From HGM11416 sp034104345 (GTDB lineage Bacteria > Bacillota > Clostridia > Christensenellales > Borkfalkiaceae): a stretch of 64,000 nt of DNA. Made by a program: the position numbers and the translations under genes. This document shows positions 17,690 to 26,376 of this stretch, one piece after another. Positions within the stretch are counted from its first letter, which is position 1, and each line of letters begins with the position of its first letter. The DNA lies in assembly GCA_034104345.1 (NCBI GenBank), contig JAXEDY010000015.1, forward strand, positions 6,582 to 70,581, read 5' to 3'. The notes under the pieces are model-generated. The model was not told the origin of the DNA, did not search any database, and was given only the letters and a program-made list of their open reading frames with translations.

Positions 17690-19870
17690 ATGAACTCGAT
17701 TGAAAAATTAAAGGCGATTAAAAAACAGAAAGGGATGACCTTAAAAGAAATATCCGACCGTTCGGGCGTGTCGCAGGGCACGGTAAACAAATTGTTTTCG
17801 GGCGGAATAAAAAGCATAAAAACCGAAACGCTTCAAAAAATAGTCGCGGCGCTCGGTGCCGACGTTTCGAGCGTTTTAAAGCCCGTCGCCGTTCTTCCGT
17901 GCGACTTAGACGAAAACGGCGAAGCCGGCGCAAAAAACTATAACTCGGCGCAAAGTTACGGGTTTTGCCGCATAGCGGGATTTTCTGGCAGAATTAAAGT
18001 TGCCGACGTTGAAACCAACGTAAACAATATTATAGAAGATATTGCCGAAGCCGACGAGCGCGGAGCTACCGTCGCCGCTTTTGCGGAACTATCGATAACC
18101 GCTTATACGGTAGGCGACCTCGTTTTGCAGGAAACGCTTTTAAACGGCGCGCTTTGGGGGCTTAAAAAAATTGCCAAAAGCACGTTAAATCGCAAAATTA
18201 TCGCGTTCGTCGGTTTGCCGCTTCGGGTAGACGGCAAGGTTTATAACTGCGCGGCGGCGGTTTCTGCCGGCGAAGTTTTAGGCGTCGTTCCCAAAATCAA
18301 TTTGCCTAACTATAACGAATTTTATGAAAAACGCACCTTTTGCGAAGGCGTGCGCGAAGTAAAATATATCGACCTTTTCGACAAGAAAGTTCCGTTCGGC
18401 GCGAATATAATATTTAAAAACGAAAAAATGCCCGAACAAAAAATTGCGGTCGAAATCTGCGAGGATATCTGGGTGCCCGATTCTCCGTCGGTTTCGCATT
18501 GTATGGCGGGCGCAAACGTTATAATAAATCTGTCGGCAAGCAACGAAAGCGCGGGGAAAGCCGATTATCGCAAGGCTATGGTTTCGATGGCTTCTTCGAA
18601 ACAACTTTGCGCTTACGTTTACGTTTCGTGCGGATACGGCGAATCGACGGGCGACGTTGTTTTCGGCGGACATAACATAGTTTACGAAGCGGGCAGACTG
18701 CTTGCCGAAAGCAAACCGTTTTGCGAAGGCAAAGTTTACGCCGACGCCGACTGCGGATTTTTAGAGTTCGAGCGCAGTAGAAAATTCCACACTTCCGCCA
18801 AGCCCGACGAGCATTTAATCGTTGGTTTTAACGCCGAAAAGAGTTTTGATTTAGAGCGAAAATATTCGAAAACGCCCTTCGTTCCCGAAGACGAAACCCG
18901 CCTTTTATCGCGCGTTGACGAAGTGTTTGCCATTCAGGTTGCGGGGCTTATGAAAAGGGTAGAGCACGTTCACGCGAAAACTCTGGTGCTCGGCGTTTCG
19001 GGCGGACTCGACAGTACGCTTGCTCTTTTGGTCTGCGTAGAAGCGCTTAAAAAATTAAACCGCCCCGCGTCCGATCTTATCGCGGTTACGATGCCGTGTT
19101 TTGGAACGAGCAGCCGTACCAAAAACAACGCCGTCGCTTTGTCGGAAGAACTGGGTTGTTCGCTTAAAGAAATAAATATAAAAAACAGCGTGTTAAGCCA
19201 TTTTAAAGATATAGGGCAAGATCCCGCCGTTACCGACGTAACTTACGAAAACGCGCAGGCGCGCGAACGAACGCAGGTGCTTATGGATTTAGCCAATAAA
19301 ACGGGCGGGCTTGTAGTGGGAACGGGCGACATATCCGAACTCGCGCTCGGCTGGTGCACTTACGGCGGCGATCATATATCGATGTACGGCGTAAACGCGG
19401 GCGTTCCGAAAACGCTTATAAAACAAATGGTAATTCTGCTCGGCGCAAACTATTCGAAAGCGGTTGCCGAAATCTTGCGCGACGTTGCCGAAACACCCAT
19501 AAGCCCCGAACTTACGCCTGCTAAAAACGGCGTTATCGCGCAGGTCACCGAAGACATAGTAGGACCTTACGTTCTGCACGATTTCTTCTTGTATTATTCG
19601 ATAAAACACGGATTTTGCCCGTCGAAAGTGTATTATATCGCAAAGCGGACTTTTGCCGGCGAATATGCCCCCGAAACTTTGCAAAAATGGCTTTATAATT
19701 TTATAAACAGATTTTTCGCGCAGCAATTCAAACGTTCTTGTTTGCCCGAAGGTCCTAAAACGGGCGCGCTTTGTTTAAGCCCGCGAGGCGACTGGCGTAT
19801 GCCGTCGGACGCGGTTAAAAACTTGTGGATAAAAGACCTTGACAAAGCGGTGGCGGCTGAAAAAATTTGA
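17690..19870 (+). CDS. nadE: Glutamine-dependent NAD synthetase fused to an N-terminal XRE-type helix-turn-helix
   Basis: 726 residues. Residues 1-63 are an XRE/Cro helix-turn-helix (LKAIKKQKGMTLKEISDRSG, then VSQGTVNKLFSGGIKSIKTETLQKIVAALG). A nitrilase-type glutaminase domain follows with the triad Glu133 (AFAELS), Lys202 (VVPKIN) and Cys257 (EICEDIW). The spacings of 69 and 55 residues are those I recall for the Mycobacterium tuberculosis enzyme (E52, K121, C176), so about 80 residues have been added in front. The synthetase domain has the ATP-pyrophosphatase loop SGGLDST (437-443). It makes NAD from nicotinate adenine dinucleotide, ATP and glutamine. The ATG follows AAGGTG, and there is no internal start at the domain junction. 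The HTH suggests self-regulation, which is inference. Confidence 0.93.
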   Translation: MNSIEKLKAIKKQKGMTLKEISDRSGVSQGTVNKLFSGGIKSIKTETLQKIVAALGADVSSVLKPVAVLPCDLDENGEAGAKNYNSAQSYGFCRIAGFSGRIKVADVETNVNNIIEDIAEADERGATVAAFAELSITAYTVGDLVLQETLLNGALWGLKKIAKSTLNRKIIAFVGLPLRVDGKVYNCAAAVSAGEVLGVVPKINLPNYNEFYEKRTFCEGVREVKYIDLFDKKVPFGANIIFKNEKMPEQKIAVEICEDIWVPDSPSVSHCMAGANVIINLSASNESAGKADYRKAMVSMASSKQLCAYVYVSCGYGESTGDVVFGGHNIVYEAGRLLAESKPFCEGKVYADADCGFLEFERSRKFHTSAKPDEHLIVGFNAEKSFDLERKYSKTPFVPEDETRLLSRVDEVFAIQVAGLMKRVEHVHAKTLVLGVSGGLDSTLALLVCVEALKKLNRPASDLIAVTMPCFGTSSRTKNNAVALSEELGCSLKEINIKNSVLSHFKDIGQDPAVTDVTYENAQARERTQVLMDLANKTGGLVVGTGDISELALGWCTYGGDHISMYGVNAGVPKTLIKQMVILLGANYSKAVAEILRDVAETPISPELTPAKNGVIAQVTEDIVGPYVLHDFFLYYSIKHGFCPSKVYYIAKRTFAGEYAPETLQKWLYNFINRFFAQQFKRSCLPEGPKTGALCLSPRGDWRMPSDAVKNLWIKDLDKAVAAEKI

Positions 19871-19926
19871 GGCGAAGCGTAATAAAAAATCGTAAAAACA
19901 CGTAAAACGCAATAAAAAAGTAATAA

Positions 19927-19956
19927 AAAGCCGCCGCTTTAAAGGGCGACGGCTTT
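19927..19956. terminator. Hairpin terminator after nadE
   Basis: Arms AAAGCCGCCGC and GCGACGGCTTT with an eight-base loop. The T-run is short (inside the stem), so efficiency is uncertain. It lies between convergent genes. Confidence 0.55.
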
Positions 19957-20019
19957 AAGTTGTTCGATTCGTTTTTAAATATGCGGTTTTTTTCGTGATT
20001 TTTTCGCGCTAAATTTATC

Positions 20020-20724
20020 TTATTTTTGCGGATCTTTAACGGACGCGTTTTTTGAAGCGCGGCGGACCGAAATAAAAGCGTTTTCGCATTCGTCGCGGGT
20101 AGAAAATTCGTTGCTTACGCACAAAAGGCGGTTGGCGGTTGAAAATATTTTAAAATAAAACTTTCCGCCGCGGCTTACGTTTACGGCGTAATTTTCGCAT
20201 TCTACGTTGTTTTTTAAGGTGTCGACTCCGCTTTTTACGCCCGAAAGCGACGTATAATCGTCGCTTTTTAAAAGAATTTTTCCGCCGACAGATACAAGTT
20301 TTGCGCTGAAAACCCCGTTTTCTTCTTCAATCTGCCAAGTTCCCGTCTCGCCTGAGTCGTCGCTCGTTTGCGCTTTTTGTGCGGCGGCATTTTCCGCGTT
20401 TAATTCTTCGCTCGTTTCATAAGTTGCCGTTTCTTTTTTTACGGTTTCGGGTTTAACTTCTTTAACCGAATTTTCTGCGGCGAAATTTAAGTCGCTCTCG
20501 GTTTTTTGTGCATTTTCGGGGCTTTTCAAATGGGCGGCGTTTTCAATCTGCGTTTTGTTCGTTGCGCTTTTTTCGGCAATTTCCGTTTTTTCGCCGCGCT
20601 TTTTGTTTACGACCGCGCGGAAAACGAAAATAAGAATTATCGCGGCGATAATAACCGCAGCCGAAACGTATAAAACCGTTGCGTAACGGGGAAAGTTTTT
20701 TAAATATTCAGATATTTTTTCCAT
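20020..20724 (-). CDS. Membrane-anchored protein with DUF1508 (YegP-like) domain
   Basis: 234 residues. An N-terminal helix near 16-35 (TVLYVSAAVIIAAIILIFVFR) is followed by a Lys/Glu-rich linker to about 125, then a C-terminal region starting GTWQIEEENGVFSAKLVSVGG that contains two tandem DUF1508-like beta units (strands ... GKILLKSDDYTS; GGKFYFKIFSTANRLLCVS) with the family's SxxYxS spacing. DUF1508 proteins are small beta-rich proteins of unknown role. An inner-membrane protein with the DUF1508 unit in the cytoplasm is likely, as the linker is charged with no cleavage site. Confidence 0.75.
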   Translation of the reverse strand: MEKISEYLKNFPRYATVLYVSAAVIIAAIILIFVFRAVVNKKRGEKTEIAEKSATNKTQIENAAHLKSPENAQKTESDLNFAAENSVKEVKPETVKKETATYETSEELNAENAAAQKAQTSDDSGETGTWQIEEENGVFSAKLVSVGGKILLKSDDYTSLSGVKSGVDTLKNNVECENYAVNVSRGGKFYFKIFSTANRLLCVSNEFSTRDECENAFISVRRASKNASVKDPQK

Positions 20725-20778
20725 AAAAATTCCAAAAATAAAAATCGTGGCTTATAAGCCGTTAAAAATACTATCGAC

Positions 20779-20807
20779 ATTTTAATACATTTTAAAAATT
20801 TAGTCAA
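20779..20807 (-). promoter_or_regulatory. Sigma-A promoter for the DUF1508 protein
   Basis: On the reverse strand TTGACT (20802-20807), a 17-base spacer, TAAAAT (20779-20784). A divergent TTGACA at 20812-20817 could serve the flavoprotein gene at 20881, with a poor -10. Confidence 0.6.
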
Positions 20808-20880
20808 GTTTTTGACAAAGAGTAAGGGGCAAAGTTGTAAAAATAAGCAAAGTTGCCGAAAAAAATAAGGAGCGTTTTCG

Positions 20881-22107
20881 ATGAAAATTTATTCGCTTGC
20901 AATAATAGGCGGCGGTTTTTCGGGGCTGTGCCTGTGCAATCTGCTTTTAAAAAGCGGAAAAATTTCGCCTGCAGACATGGTTTTGCTCGAAGGGGGCAAA
21001 AGGGTGGGCAAAAAAATACTCGCAACCGGCAACGGCAGGGGAAATATTACCAACGCCGTGATTTCGCCCGATTTTTACCACGGAAACAAAGAATTTGCGG
21101 CGGCGGCTTTAAAAAAATATTCGAACGTCGAACTTTTAAACTTTTTTTATTCGCTCGGGCTTATAACGTGCGAAGAAAACGGGCGCGTTTATCCCGCTTC
21201 GCTTTCGGCGGGTGCCGTTTGTGACGTTTTAAGGCTTCCGCTCGAAGAAAATAACGTGAACGTTTTAACTGAGTTTTATGTAAACGATTTGTCGTTCGAT
21301 AGTAAAAACGATTGTTTTATAATAAAATCGCAAAACGGCGGGCAGATTTTTGCAAAAAAAGCAGTGCTTGCAACGGGCGGCGCGAGCGGCGCGGGATTTT
21401 TAACCGACGGGAAAAGTTACGCCCTGGCAAAAAGTTTCGGGCATAAAATTACCGATCTTTGGCCCTCTCTCGTGCAGATAAAAACCGAGCGCGAAATTTT
21501 AAAGGGGCTTAAAGGCTTAAAGCAAGAAGTAAATTTAAGTTTGTTCGGCTCGTTGAAAAAGGGCGAAGCGCCGCGATTTATAAAAAGTTTTTCGGGCGAT
21601 TTGTTGTTTTGCGATTACGGCGTAAGCGGAAATTCGGTTTTTTCGCTTTCGGCTTATTTAAAGGGCGTTTTAAACCCGACTTTAAAAATAGAATTTTTGC
21701 CGAATTTTACCGAAAGCGACTTAAACAAAAAACTTATTCCGCTTTGCAGGGGCGAAAACTTAATGCGCGTTTACGTTTCGGTTTTGCCAGCAAGACTTAT
21801 GCAAACGCTTATAAAACGCGCGGGTTTTAACCCAACCGACATAGCGTCGGAGAAAAACGTAAGTGCCGTTAACAGGCTTATAAAGGCACTTATCGTAAAA
21901 ATCGAAGGTGTTTTAAACTTCGAAAGCGCGCAGGTTACGGCGGGCGGAATAAACGTTATCGACGTGGGTTTCGATATGCAAAGCAAACTTAAAAAAGGGC
22001 TTTATATAATAGGCGAAGCGCTCGACGTAGACGGCGATTGCGGCGGATATAATCTGCAATGGGCGTTTACGAGCGCGGCTGTATGCGCCGAAGAAATGTT
22101 TAAATAA
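20881..22107 (+). CDS. HI0933/YhiN-family flavoprotein
   Basis: A 408-residue FAD protein with the dinucleotide-binding start LAIIGGGFSGLCLCNLL, the family signature KKILATGNGRGNITN (near 42-56), the middle ATGGASGAG motif and the C-terminal VDGDCGGYNLQWAFTSA flavin motif. The family (aminoacetone oxidase-like, BaiN-like) has uncertain substrates. Residues about 326-338 are encoded by a palindrome copy. It is followed after 11 bases by a second FAD protein, so the two are probably co-transcribed. Confidence 0.88.
   Translation: MKIYSLAIIGGGFSGLCLCNLLLKSGKISPADMVLLEGGKRVGKKILATGNGRGNITNAVISPDFYHGNKEFAAAALKKYSNVELLNFFYSLGLITCEENGRVYPASLSAGAVCDVLRLPLEENNVNVLTEFYVNDLSFDSKNDCFIIKSQNGGQIFAKKAVLATGGASGAGFLTDGKSYALAKSFGHKITDLWPSLVQIKTEREILKGLKGLKQEVNLSLFGSLKKGEAPRFIKSFSGDLLFCDYGVSGNSVFSLSAYLKGVLNPTLKIEFLPNFTESDLNKKLIPLCRGENLMRVYVSVLPARLMQTLIKRAGFNPTDIASEKNVSAVNRLIKALIVKIEGVLNFESAQVTAGGINVIDVGFDMQSKLKKGLYIIGEALDVDGDCGGYNLQWAFTSAAVCAEEMFK
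21861..21891. repeat. Intragenic palindrome copy D (inside the YhiN-like gene)
   Basis: Arms AAGTGCC and GGCACTT enclose GTTAACAGGCTTATAAA. It matches the intergenic copy at 9932-9962 at 28 of 31 positions, including the complete stem, and is translated as SAVNRLIKAL in the frame of the flavoprotein. Confidence 0.8.
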
Positions 22108-22118
22108 GAAAATAAAAA

Positions 22119-23651
22119 ATGCAAAAAATCAACGGAATAAAACTTAAAATAGGCGAAAGCGAGCAGATTTTAAAAAGCAGATGTGCGAAAATAGCCGGCG
22201 TTAAAGAAAGCGACGTTAAGCACTTTAGAATTTTAAAAAAGTCGCTCGACGCGCGCGACAAAGGCAACGTTTTTTACACCTATAACGCCGAAATATCCAT
22301 TTTCGACGAACCAAAGCAAAAACCTGTTTTGCCGAAAGCAAGCGGAACGGTAGCTGTTATAGGCGCCGGACCATGCGGGCTTTTTTGCGCGCTTTATCTT
22401 GCTCGTTGCGGCATAAAACCCATTGTTTTCGAGCGAGGCGAAAGCGTTGAAAACCGCAAAAAAACCTGCGAAAACTTTATAAAAACGGCAAAACTCAACG
22501 TAAACAGCAACGTTCAGTTCGGTGAAGGCGGCGCGGGCGCTTTTTCAGACGGCAAGCTTAACACGCAAGTAAACAACGAGCGCGTTTCTATGGCTATACG
22601 CGATTTTGCGTTTTTCGGCGCGCCGAGCGAAATCACGTATCTTTCAAAACCGCATATCGGAAGCGACAAACTTCCCGAAGTGGTAAAAAACATTCGCAAC
22701 GAAATTATAAAACTCGGCGGAGAAGTGAAATTCAACGCCAAAGTTACCGATTTTGAGTTTAAAAACGGCGTTTTAGGCGGGATTTTTTACGAGCAAAACG
22801 GAAAAAACGAGTTTTTTAAGTGCGAAAACTGCGTTATCGCGGCGGGACACAGCGCGCGCGACCTGTTCGAAACTCTTTATAAAAACGGCGTGCCTATGGA
22901 GCAAAAACCGTTCGCCGTAGGTTTTCGGATAGAGCATCTGCAAAGCGAAATAAGCTTTGCGCAATACGGAAAAGAATATAAAAGGCTGCCCGCCGCCGAC
23001 TATAAACTTACTTCGCACGCGGGCGAACGCGACGTGTTTACCTTTTGCATGTGCCCGGGCGGCTACGTTATGCCCGCCTCAAGCGAAGAAGGCGGCGTCG
23101 TGACCAACGGAATGAGCGAATACGCGCGAAACGGCGAAAACGCAAACAGCGCGCTTGTATGTGCGGTAACTCCCGCCGATTTCGGCGGCAGCGATCCGCT
23201 TGCAGGCGTTCGTTTTCAGCGTGAACTCGAAATAAAAGCGTATTTTGCGGGCGGCGGAAATTATAGCGCGCCCGTGCAAAAACTCGGCGATTTTATGAAC
23301 GATAAAGAAAGTTATAAATTCGGCGAAATAAAGCCCACGTATCCGCTTAAAACTCAATTTTATGATTTTTGTAAATTTTATAAAAAAGAGATGACAAATT
23401 CGTTCAAAAACGCTATAATGGACATGGATAAAAGGCTTAAAGGCTTTTACAATCCCGAAGCTCTTTTAACGGGCGTTGAAAGCAGAACTTCGTCGCCGCT
23501 GAGAATTTTGCGCGACGAAAACGGAGAAAGCCCGATGTTTAAAGGGATTTTTCCTGCGGGCGAAGGCGCGGGATACGCGGGCGGAATAACGAGCGCCGCC
23601 GCCGACGGAATAAAAATCGCGCTTATTTTGGCACAAAAAGCATCGGTTTAA
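22119..23651 (+). CDS. FAD-dependent dehydrogenase (COG2509 type)
   Basis: 510 residues. An N-terminal region of about 65 residues (IKLKIGESEQILKSRCAKIAG...) resembles the small domain preceding the flavin domain in this family, followed by VAVIGAGPCGLFCALYLARCG, the GEGGAGAFSDGKLNT signature, and the late GESPMFKGIFPAGEGAGYAGGI. Function in Clostridia is not established; it is often annotated as an uncharacterised FAD-dependent dehydrogenase. It starts 11 bases after the YhiN-like gene. Confidence 0.88.
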   Translation: MQKINGIKLKIGESEQILKSRCAKIAGVKESDVKHFRILKKSLDARDKGNVFYTYNAEISIFDEPKQKPVLPKASGTVAVIGAGPCGLFCALYLARCGIKPIVFERGESVENRKKTCENFIKTAKLNVNSNVQFGEGGAGAFSDGKLNTQVNNERVSMAIRDFAFFGAPSEITYLSKPHIGSDKLPEVVKNIRNEIIKLGGEVKFNAKVTDFEFKNGVLGGIFYEQNGKNEFFKCENCVIAAGHSARDLFETLYKNGVPMEQKPFAVGFRIEHLQSEISFAQYGKEYKRLPAADYKLTSHAGERDVFTFCMCPGGYVMPASSEEGGVVTNGMSEYARNGENANSALVCAVTPADFGGSDPLAGVRFQRELEIKAYFAGGGNYSAPVQKLGDFMNDKESYKFGEIKPTYPLKTQFYDFCKFYKKEMTNSFKNAIMDMDKRLKGFYNPEALLTGVESRTSSPLRILRDENGESPMFKGIFPAGEGAGYAGGITSAAADGIKIALILAQKASV

Positions 23652-23717
23652 AAAAGTCTTGCTTTAGTTAAAAATTTGAAAAAATTTTTTTCAAAGGATT
23701 AAAAAGGAGCGCGAAAA

Positions 23718-24404
23718 ATGCAGATAAAATATTTGGGGCATTCCGCTTTTTTAATAAAAACCGAAGATTTTTCGGTATGTTTCGATCCGTTTTGCGATAT
23801 AGGTTACGATATTGAACCCGTAACGTGCGATTATTGCGTGTGTTCGCACGGGCATTTCGATCACGCGGCGTATCGGGCTGTAAAATATAAATATCTTATA
23901 ACGGGCAAAAACAAAGTGGCAATCGACGAAAATAAAAATTGCGTCGCCGAAAAAACCGAAACGCTTGCAGATAAAAAAGGCGTTTTCAAACGCGTGCAAA
24001 TTTACCACGACGATAAATGCGGCGCGCTTCGCGGAGAAAATTACGCGACCGTGTTCGAATCAGGCGGCGTTGTTTTTTGTCATTTGGGCGACGCGGGCGA
24101 AAACTATGCCGACGATATAGCGCAAAAAATAGGAAAAATCGACGTTTTGTTTATTCCGGTAGGCGGAAGATACACTATCGACGCAAGGCAGGCGAAGCGT
24201 TACGTTTTGGGGCTTAACCCCGAAATAGTTATTCCTATGCACTATAAAACGCGAAAAAGCTCGTTGGATATAAGCGATAAAAACGAATTTTTAAAACTTT
24301 TTTGTGATAAAAGCATTAAAAACGTAACTTCGCCGTTTGAAATAAGCGTTAAAAATTTACCAAAAGAATTAACCGTTTTTAACGTAGACGACCGCGAGTT
24401 TTGA
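23718..24404 (+). CDS. MBL-fold metallo-hydrolase
   Basis: A 228-residue metallo-beta-lactamase-fold protein of the UPF0173/UlaG-like branch: KYLGHSAFLI opening, metal motif SHGHFDHAAY (H-x-H-x-D-H form), HLGDAGE near the third ligand, and VIPMHYKT for the last histidine. Such proteins hydrolyse phosphodiester, lactone or thioester bonds; the substrate here is unknown. AAAAGGAG precedes the ATG. It is followed after 27 bases by the Rho-like gene. Confidence 0.85.
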   Translation: MQIKYLGHSAFLIKTEDFSVCFDPFCDIGYDIEPVTCDYCVCSHGHFDHAAYRAVKYKYLITGKNKVAIDENKNCVAEKTETLADKKGVFKRVQIYHDDKCGALRGENYATVFESGGVVFCHLGDAGENYADDIAQKIGKIDVLFIPVGGRYTIDARQAKRYVLGLNPEIVIPMHYKTRKSSLDISDKNEFLKLFCDKSIKNVTSPFEISVKNLPKELTVFNVDDREF

Positions 24405-24431
24405 TAGCGCGTGCGCCCGTAAGAGGAAAAT

Positions 24432-25904
24432 ATGAAACCTGCAACTTTAAGCGACAGTTTTTTGCAAAGTTTAAGCATTTACGAATTAAGGGTAGTTTTA
24501 AAACTGCTTGGGGGTACGCCGTTAAATAAATCGAGTGCTGCTTTGGTTGAAGAAATAAAAGAAATTCAGAACGGCAAAACTCCGGTTAAAAAAAGCAACC
24601 GCGGCAGAAAACCGAAATATCTTGCTTACGAAAAGGACGGGTTTTGCAAGGGGATAGACAGCACTTCGTTCGAACGCATTAAAAACGCCCTTTTCGGCGA
24701 AAGCAACGACGGCAAAAAACCTTTTCCGCTTGCTTATGCCGAAATGGAAAAACCCGAATATAAGGGGCGTAAAGCGCCCGCTTTCGCAAACGGAGTTTAT
24801 GCGCCCGTAAAGCCTATGGTCTGCTCGCCCGAAGCCGAACCCGAAATCGTTTCGGCGGCGGACGGAGTAGTTGTTACCGAATACGACGTGCCTTATTGCA
24901 TAAACTACGACGCGCGCGTAAAATATCCCGTGTTTTTAATGGAGAAAGACCTTGTTAAGGCTTACGATTTAGAAACGGGCGATCGCATAACGGGCTATGC
25001 CCGCAGCAAAAACGACGGCAGATATACCATTTACGAAGTCGAAAAAATCAACGGCGAACCGCGCGAAAAATTCGTTCGCGGCGCAGCGTTCGATTTAATA
25101 CCCGTTTCTTATCCCGAAGAAATTTTTAATCTCGGAGAAAGCGACGATTCGGCTTGCCGTGCGATAGATTTATTTTCGCCGATAGGCAAGGGCGCAAGGG
25201 CGGTTATAATAGAAGGCTCGCGCAGAAAAGCCGTTGAAATCATCGAAAACATATCGAAAGAACTTGTAAAACAAGCCCACGTTATCTACATGCCGATAGG
25301 CGTTGCGCCCGAAATGATAGGCGCCGCAATCGAAAACATACCCGAAGCCGACATCGTTGCAACCGATTTTTCGCAGGATTTGATTTCGGCTTTAAACCGC
25401 GTAAGCGTTTACGTCGAACGCGCGAAAAGGCTTGTTGAACAGGGCGAAAACGTGGTTATCGTGTTATATTCGCTCGATAAATTATACGAAGCGTTTAAAA
25501 ACTTTTACGAAAGCGACGAAACCGCTTTGGATGAATCCAAAAACTTTTTGTGCCGCGCCAAAAAAGTCAAGGGCGGCGGAAGTTTGACTATTATTACCGC
25601 AATGTCGAAAAATCTGCCGGCGGCATTAGCCGCCGAAACCGAACGCGTGTGCAACTGCGTGGTCAGGTTAAGCGACGAAATAGCGTTTTCTCCGCTCGAC
25701 GGGGTAGACGTGTTCGCAAGCGGAACTACCAGAATAAAATCGGTTTTAGGCGCTGAAAAATACAATTCGATCGAAGAACTTCGCAACGAGATTTATCTGA
25801 AAAACTCGCCCGCGGTTTTAAACAAACTGTTTAAACAAATGCGTTCGAACGATTTAATAACCGCCGATTTAGACGCCGCGATTGACTGGGTAAAGAGTAA
25901 ATAA
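24432..25904 (+). CDS. Degenerate Rho-like protein without ATPase motifs
   Basis: 490 residues collinear with transcription terminator Rho: a Rho_N-like helical segment (LSIYELRVVLKLLGG, 14-28), a basic RGRKPK patch (57-62), the pre-motor block LVKAYDLETGDRITGYARSK (174-193), then AIDLFSPIGKGARAVII (244-260) at the start of the motor. The Walker A site, where Rho has PPKAGKTxLL, reads GSRRKAVEII (262-271); the DERPEEV catalytic-Glu segment is replaced by MPIGVAPEMI; the Walker B aspartate of LLDS is Tyr346 in VLYSLDK. GGGSLTIITA and SGTTR near the arginine-finger site remain. The RNA-binding cold-shock domain is also shrunken. It should not hydrolyse ATP. A partner or antagonist of true Rho, or an RNA-binding relic, are possibilities. 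Confidence 0.8.
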   Translation: MKPATLSDSFLQSLSIYELRVVLKLLGGTPLNKSSAALVEEIKEIQNGKTPVKKSNRGRKPKYLAYEKDGFCKGIDSTSFERIKNALFGESNDGKKPFPLAYAEMEKPEYKGRKAPAFANGVYAPVKPMVCSPEAEPEIVSAADGVVVTEYDVPYCINYDARVKYPVFLMEKDLVKAYDLETGDRITGYARSKNDGRYTIYEVEKINGEPREKFVRGAAFDLIPVSYPEEIFNLGESDDSACRAIDLFSPIGKGARAVIIEGSRRKAVEIIENISKELVKQAHVIYMPIGVAPEMIGAAIENIPEADIVATDFSQDLISALNRVSVYVERAKRLVEQGENVVIVLYSLDKLYEAFKNFYESDETALDESKNFLCRAKKVKGGGSLTIITAMSKNLPAALAAETERVCNCVVRLSDEIAFSPLDGVDVFASGTTRIKSVLGAEKYNSIEELRNEIYLKNSPAVLNKLFKQMRSNDLITADLDAAIDWVKSK

Positions 25905-25936
25905 AGCAAGGCAAAAATGCCGACGATAGAAAGGCG

Positions 25937-25969
25937 AAAGTGCCGATAACGGGCTTATAGCCGCACTTT
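25937..25969. repeat. Palindromic repeat, TAACGGGCTTATAG subfamily (copy E)
   Basis: AAAGTGCCGATAACGGGC then TTATAGCCGCACTTT: arms AAAGTGC and GCACTTT. It lies 32 bases after the Rho-like gene's stop and may double as its terminator. Confidence 0.8.
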
Positions 25970-26176
25970 TATCGATTTTCGGGCGTTTTGCCGCCAAACG
26001 TAACAAAATATTCTTTTGAAAACGAGGGACTTTTAGTCGCTCGTTTTTTTATTACGTTTCGGCAAAGGTATGGGCGGTTCGTGTTTTTATCGCGCAACGT
26101 AAAAAGCAAAAATAAATCCGTTTAAATCGCATAAAACAAAAAAATTTTTCGGCTTTTATTTTCTGCTTTTAAATCG

Positions 26177-26205
26177 TTGAAAAAAATCGGGTAACATGGT
26201 ATAAT
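26177..26205 (+). promoter_or_regulatory. Sigma-A promoter for ftsK
   Basis: TTGAAA at 26177-26182, a 17-base spacer, TATAAT at 26200-26205. Confidence 0.8.
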
Positions 26206-26376
26206 GTAATTTACATTGAATACACCGCATGCGCGCGCATATCGGCGCAAACGTTTCGGGGTTTAAGTTTTGAATTATAAATTCGGATGGCACGTCCGTA
26301 TTTGGTCAGATAAAAATTCGGCAGGAAGTTTAGGTAAGAAGTTCGGTTAAAAAATCGGTTCGGGAGGAAAAGGGTT

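Larger units (their letters stand above)
25905..26376. other. Spacer before ftsK with palindrome and promoter
   Basis: 472 bases without a supported gene. It holds the palindrome copy at 25937-25969, AT-rich DNA, a consensus promoter at 26177-26205, the alternating GC tract at 26226-26242 and a leader of about 165 bases before the TTG start of ftsK. Confidence 0.6.
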
